A stretch of 64,000 nt of DNA, taken from assembly GCA_027574665.1 (NCBI GenBank), contig CM050652.1:42374307-42438306 (forward strand). The letters run 5' to 3'. Of this stretch, positions 62,131 through 64,000 are shown piece after piece (position 1 is the stretch's first letter; every line of letters starts with the position of its first letter). Position numbers and translations under genes: made by a program. The notes beneath the pieces were generated by a model, which did not search any database, was not told the DNA's origin, and worked only from the letters and a program-made list of their open reading frames with translations. Source of the stretch: Rhynochetos jubatus (taxonomy: Eukaryota > Chordata > Aves > Eurypygiformes > Rhynochetidae).

Positions 62131-62670
62131 AGTTTTTAAAGAAACTTATAGTCATAGTTTTTGTTACATATTTATGTGTATTATTGCAGGCTTTGTAATA
62201 TTCAATTCTACTCTTTTTTTGGTGCAAATAAAATCCCTATCGGTGTTTTCATGAAAACTAGAAACAGTGGATTAACTTCAATTAGTAACAACCTTTTTAA
62301 TATTTTGAAGTTATTACTGTGTCTATCACCATTCCCCCTATTCTAGATTGAACCCCAATTATTTCTTCTTTCCAGCTTTTCTATTGAGATAATTACTCCC
62401 TCCCCACTGTCCTATAAGTAGTGCATCTATTAATATATCCCAAATTTTCTTTTGGGGATTTGTTTTTTTTAAAATTCCAAGCAATTTTCTGCTATGTAGC
62501 TAATCATCTTCTGGATCTCTGCCTAGTTTGATTCTATTTCAAGTCACGGCAGCTCCTCTGGCTCAGTGTCTACAAGTCATTTCATGTTTGCTTGGTGGAA
62601 TTCAGCACTAAGGAAACAGCCCCTTTCCTTAGTCCTATACTATATGTGAAGTGTTAAAGAGACAACACAC

Positions 62671-62800
62671 AGAATCACAGGATGGTTTGGGTCAGAAGGG
62701 ATCTTAAAGACCATCTTGTTCCAACCCCCCTGCCATGGGCAGGGACACCCTCCACTAGACCAGGTTGCTCAAAGCCTCATCCAGCCTGGCCTTGAACACA
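62671..62800 (-). mobile_element. CR1 LINE 3' end, antisense
   Basis: AGAATCACAGGATGGTTTGG, GATCTTAAAGACCATCTTGT, CTGCCATGGGCAGGGACACC and CTCATCCAGCCTGGCCTTGA. A short, well-kept CR1 3' end. It ends 181 bases before the acceptor of the second exon of domain N, closer to a splice site than any other CR1 here. Confidence 0.93.
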
Positions 62801-62981
62801 AGGGTGAGGTGGAAGCATAGTCCCCTGTGCAGCTTTCTAGTCTTGGTAGCTAGAGACTTCTTGTGAACCCTTCTATGTAAATGGTTAGAAAGGTGGAAAA
62901 ATAATGTTTTCAAATAAAAATTTCCTGCTTTTGGCCATTTCAAGTCTTGTAATCATCTTTTTTATCATTATTATTTTACAG

Positions 62982-63168
62982 GTGGATAATGACATTTACA
63001 AAGCTCAGTTTCTGAAGACAAATGATGAGAGTAAATTCTTAGAAATTTCTGATTTAAAAGCATTTACAAGGTATTCTGTAGTAATCACTGCCTTTACGGG
63101 GGATGTTAATGCTGCACTCATTGAAGGCACAGCTAGTTCTCCAGTAATTGTCTCCACTTTTGAAGCAG
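62982..63168 (+). CDS. PTPRQ: PTPRQ exon, FN3 domain N, second half
   Basis: Residues 1434-1495. Phase 0 entry (GTG GAT AAT GAC), reading VDNDIYKAQFLKTNDESKFL, then ISDLKAFTRYSVVITAFTGD and VIVSTFEA. Exit in phase 1 at GTTTGT, a weak donor. SVDND junction, RYSVVITAFTG and EGTASSPVIVST-like wording match PTPRQ. The frame keeps going into an exon beyond the window. Confidence 0.95.
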
Positions 63169-64000
63169 GTTTGTATTTTTCCCTATGTTATATGGATCAA
63201 ACCTTGCAGGTTTTGTATCATCTGACAAATAAATGAGAGCTTTTAACACATGGAGCACTTTAAATGCAGATTTGTACTCACAATATTTTTTCTTTAATAT
63301 TTAAAAAGGTGGCAGTCAAAAAAAGGTGATGATGTTAATAAATACTGAGATTTACTTTTAGTAATGCAGAAGTCTTAACTTGCTTCATGTAAAATATGGA
63401 TGTGTGGAATACAGCCGTCTAGATTGCTTCTATGGTCCGTGAAGAGAGGTCCAGTCCATATTAGCAACTATATATAAGATACCTGTCTTAGGAAGGGATG
63501 ATTCTCCCCTATGGAGGTGTCTGTTTCCCATATGAGACTGTTGAAAAACCTATAGAACATCCTTGGTCTTGAAGCAAAATCTAAACATATAAAACTTAAG
63601 TGAGGTGATCCTACCATTTATAAATGATACCTGGACTGGACTTCAGGGACACAGGCTGTGTATTCTCAGTGGAAGGAGGTTGCTAGTGAAGGCTCATAGG
63701 GGTCTGTGCTTGAATCAGCTGTTCCACAGATTCAAAACTATCTGGAGAATGAGGTAGATACTGTGACAAAAGTTGCTGATGGTATTGGGTTACTCAGAGA
63801 AATAAGAGAGATGAGAGTGAGGTACTGTGTAAGGACCTCATGACACCAAGGCTATGTTGCAGGAAAGTAGATAGCATTTGCTTAGGAAAATACAAACAGA
63901 TGTACATGAGGAAGATATAGTCCTATCTCTACTAGATAGTTCTTGGTTATGCTCTGTCTACTATCTTTACTGGTTTTGAATTGTTCACAAAGGATATTTA
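63169..64000 (+). other. Start of the next PTPRQ intron
   Basis: 832 bases of intron to the window edge, with donor GTTTGT. It contains an old CR1-like reverse-transcriptase remnant (about 63640-63880). No further exon seen. Confidence 0.85.
63640..63880 (+). mobile_element. Possible old CR1-type reverse transcriptase remnant
   Basis: The order AAGGCTCATAGGGGTCTGTG, CTTGAATCAGCTGTTCCACA, AACTATCTGGAGAATGAGGT, ACAAAAGTTGCTGATGGTAT follows the CR1/L3 RT segment with a G-S-V-L-E..LF-like block, then N-D-L-E..V, then KFADDTK. Stops and indels are frequent. Much older than the young CR1 copies elsewhere in the window. Confidence 0.5.

Larger units (their letters stand above)
59170..62981 (+). other. 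Intron within domain N
   Basis: 3812 bases, phase 0. It holds an old MIR-like segment (about 59525-59690), a decayed CR1-like stretch (about 61950-62130) and an antisense CR1 3' end (about 62671-62800). The rest is A+T-rich. Confidence 0.82.
146..63168 (+). other. PTPRQ: PTPRQ gene, internal part: 24 exons, 14 FN3 domains
   Basis: Seen: 24 exons join into 1495 codons with no stop, all in frame. They form 14 FN3-like units with the W...P...PNG and Y...V.A motifs and more than 30 N-glycosylation sequons. Known: PTPRQ is a type I membrane protein with about 18 FN3 repeats, one transmembrane helix and a cytoplasmic phosphatase domain that prefers phosphoinositides. It forms shaft connectors between hair-cell stereocilia, and human mutations cause deafness DFNB84. 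Inferred: the window covers roughly the fourth to the seventeenth FN3. The final units closely resemble the human membrane-proximal ectodomain in order and wording (for example [14 protein letters not shown], GLKK-RWYRF and GPTCYLID motifs). Signal peptide, transmembrane and phosphatase exons lie outside. Confidence 0.95.

Noticed and set aside
62904..63236. Hydrophobic start (SSLVIIFFIIIILQ) as a transmembrane segment of the protein
   Set aside because: This part is the pyrimidine-rich intron end just before the acceptor at 62981. It is not in the spliced frame.
1..64000. Endogenous retrovirus, CRISPR array, operon or tRNA/rRNA gene
   Set aside because: I saw no gag/pol/env reading, paired LTRs, regular spaced repeats, operon layout or intact tRNA cloverleaf anywhere in the window.

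Overview
The window looks like a bird genome and lies entirely inside one large split gene on the plus strand. The bird assignment rests on the only recognisable young transposons, which are CR1 LINE 3' ends and reverse-transcriptase fragments of avian type. There are no Alu, B1 or L1 sequences, the introns are A+T-rich, and no bacterial-style gene layout is present.

The gene is PTPRQ, the receptor-type phosphatase of inner-ear hair-cell stereocilia. I rebuilt 24 consecutive internal coding exons between 146 and 63168. They total 4485 bases, or 1495 codons, with no internal stop, and every exon-exon junction keeps the frame. They encode 14 consecutive fibronectin type III (FN3) domains, named A to N here. 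Both gene ends lie outside: there is no signal peptide upstream, and no transmembrane segment or phosphatase domain downstream. The last domain carries the TGPTCYLID and RYSVVITAFTG motifs that I recognise from the membrane-proximal part of the mammalian PTPRQ ectodomain.

Layout: 146-2010 domain A, with a Ser/Thr-rich insert; 6249-7297 B; 8057-12710 C, with a second Ser/Thr-rich insert and three exons; 12822-13949 D; 16397-16678 E; 20349-21328 F; 23633-27600 G; 29156-36240 H; 36703-36993 I; 37257-37532 J; 38317-40453 K; 41886-42155 L; 52393-52725 M, with an extra two-Cys loop; 59048-63168 N. Domain-boundary introns are all phase 1. Introns inside domains are phase 0, 1 or 2. Introns run from 111 bases to 10.2 kb. 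They hold five clear CR1 3'-end copies in both orientations, several older decayed repeats, two short tandem duplications and simple repeats.

Most unusual points: one intron has a GC donor (GCCAGT at 20532) where every in-frame alternative fails; a small CpG-dense patch in an otherwise CpG-poor intron carries a near-consensus CTCF motif; two long CR1 copies in opposite orientation flank eight exons. I found no separate undescribed gene system. This is a well-formed stretch of a known gene, and most open frames outside the exons look like chance or LINE remnants.
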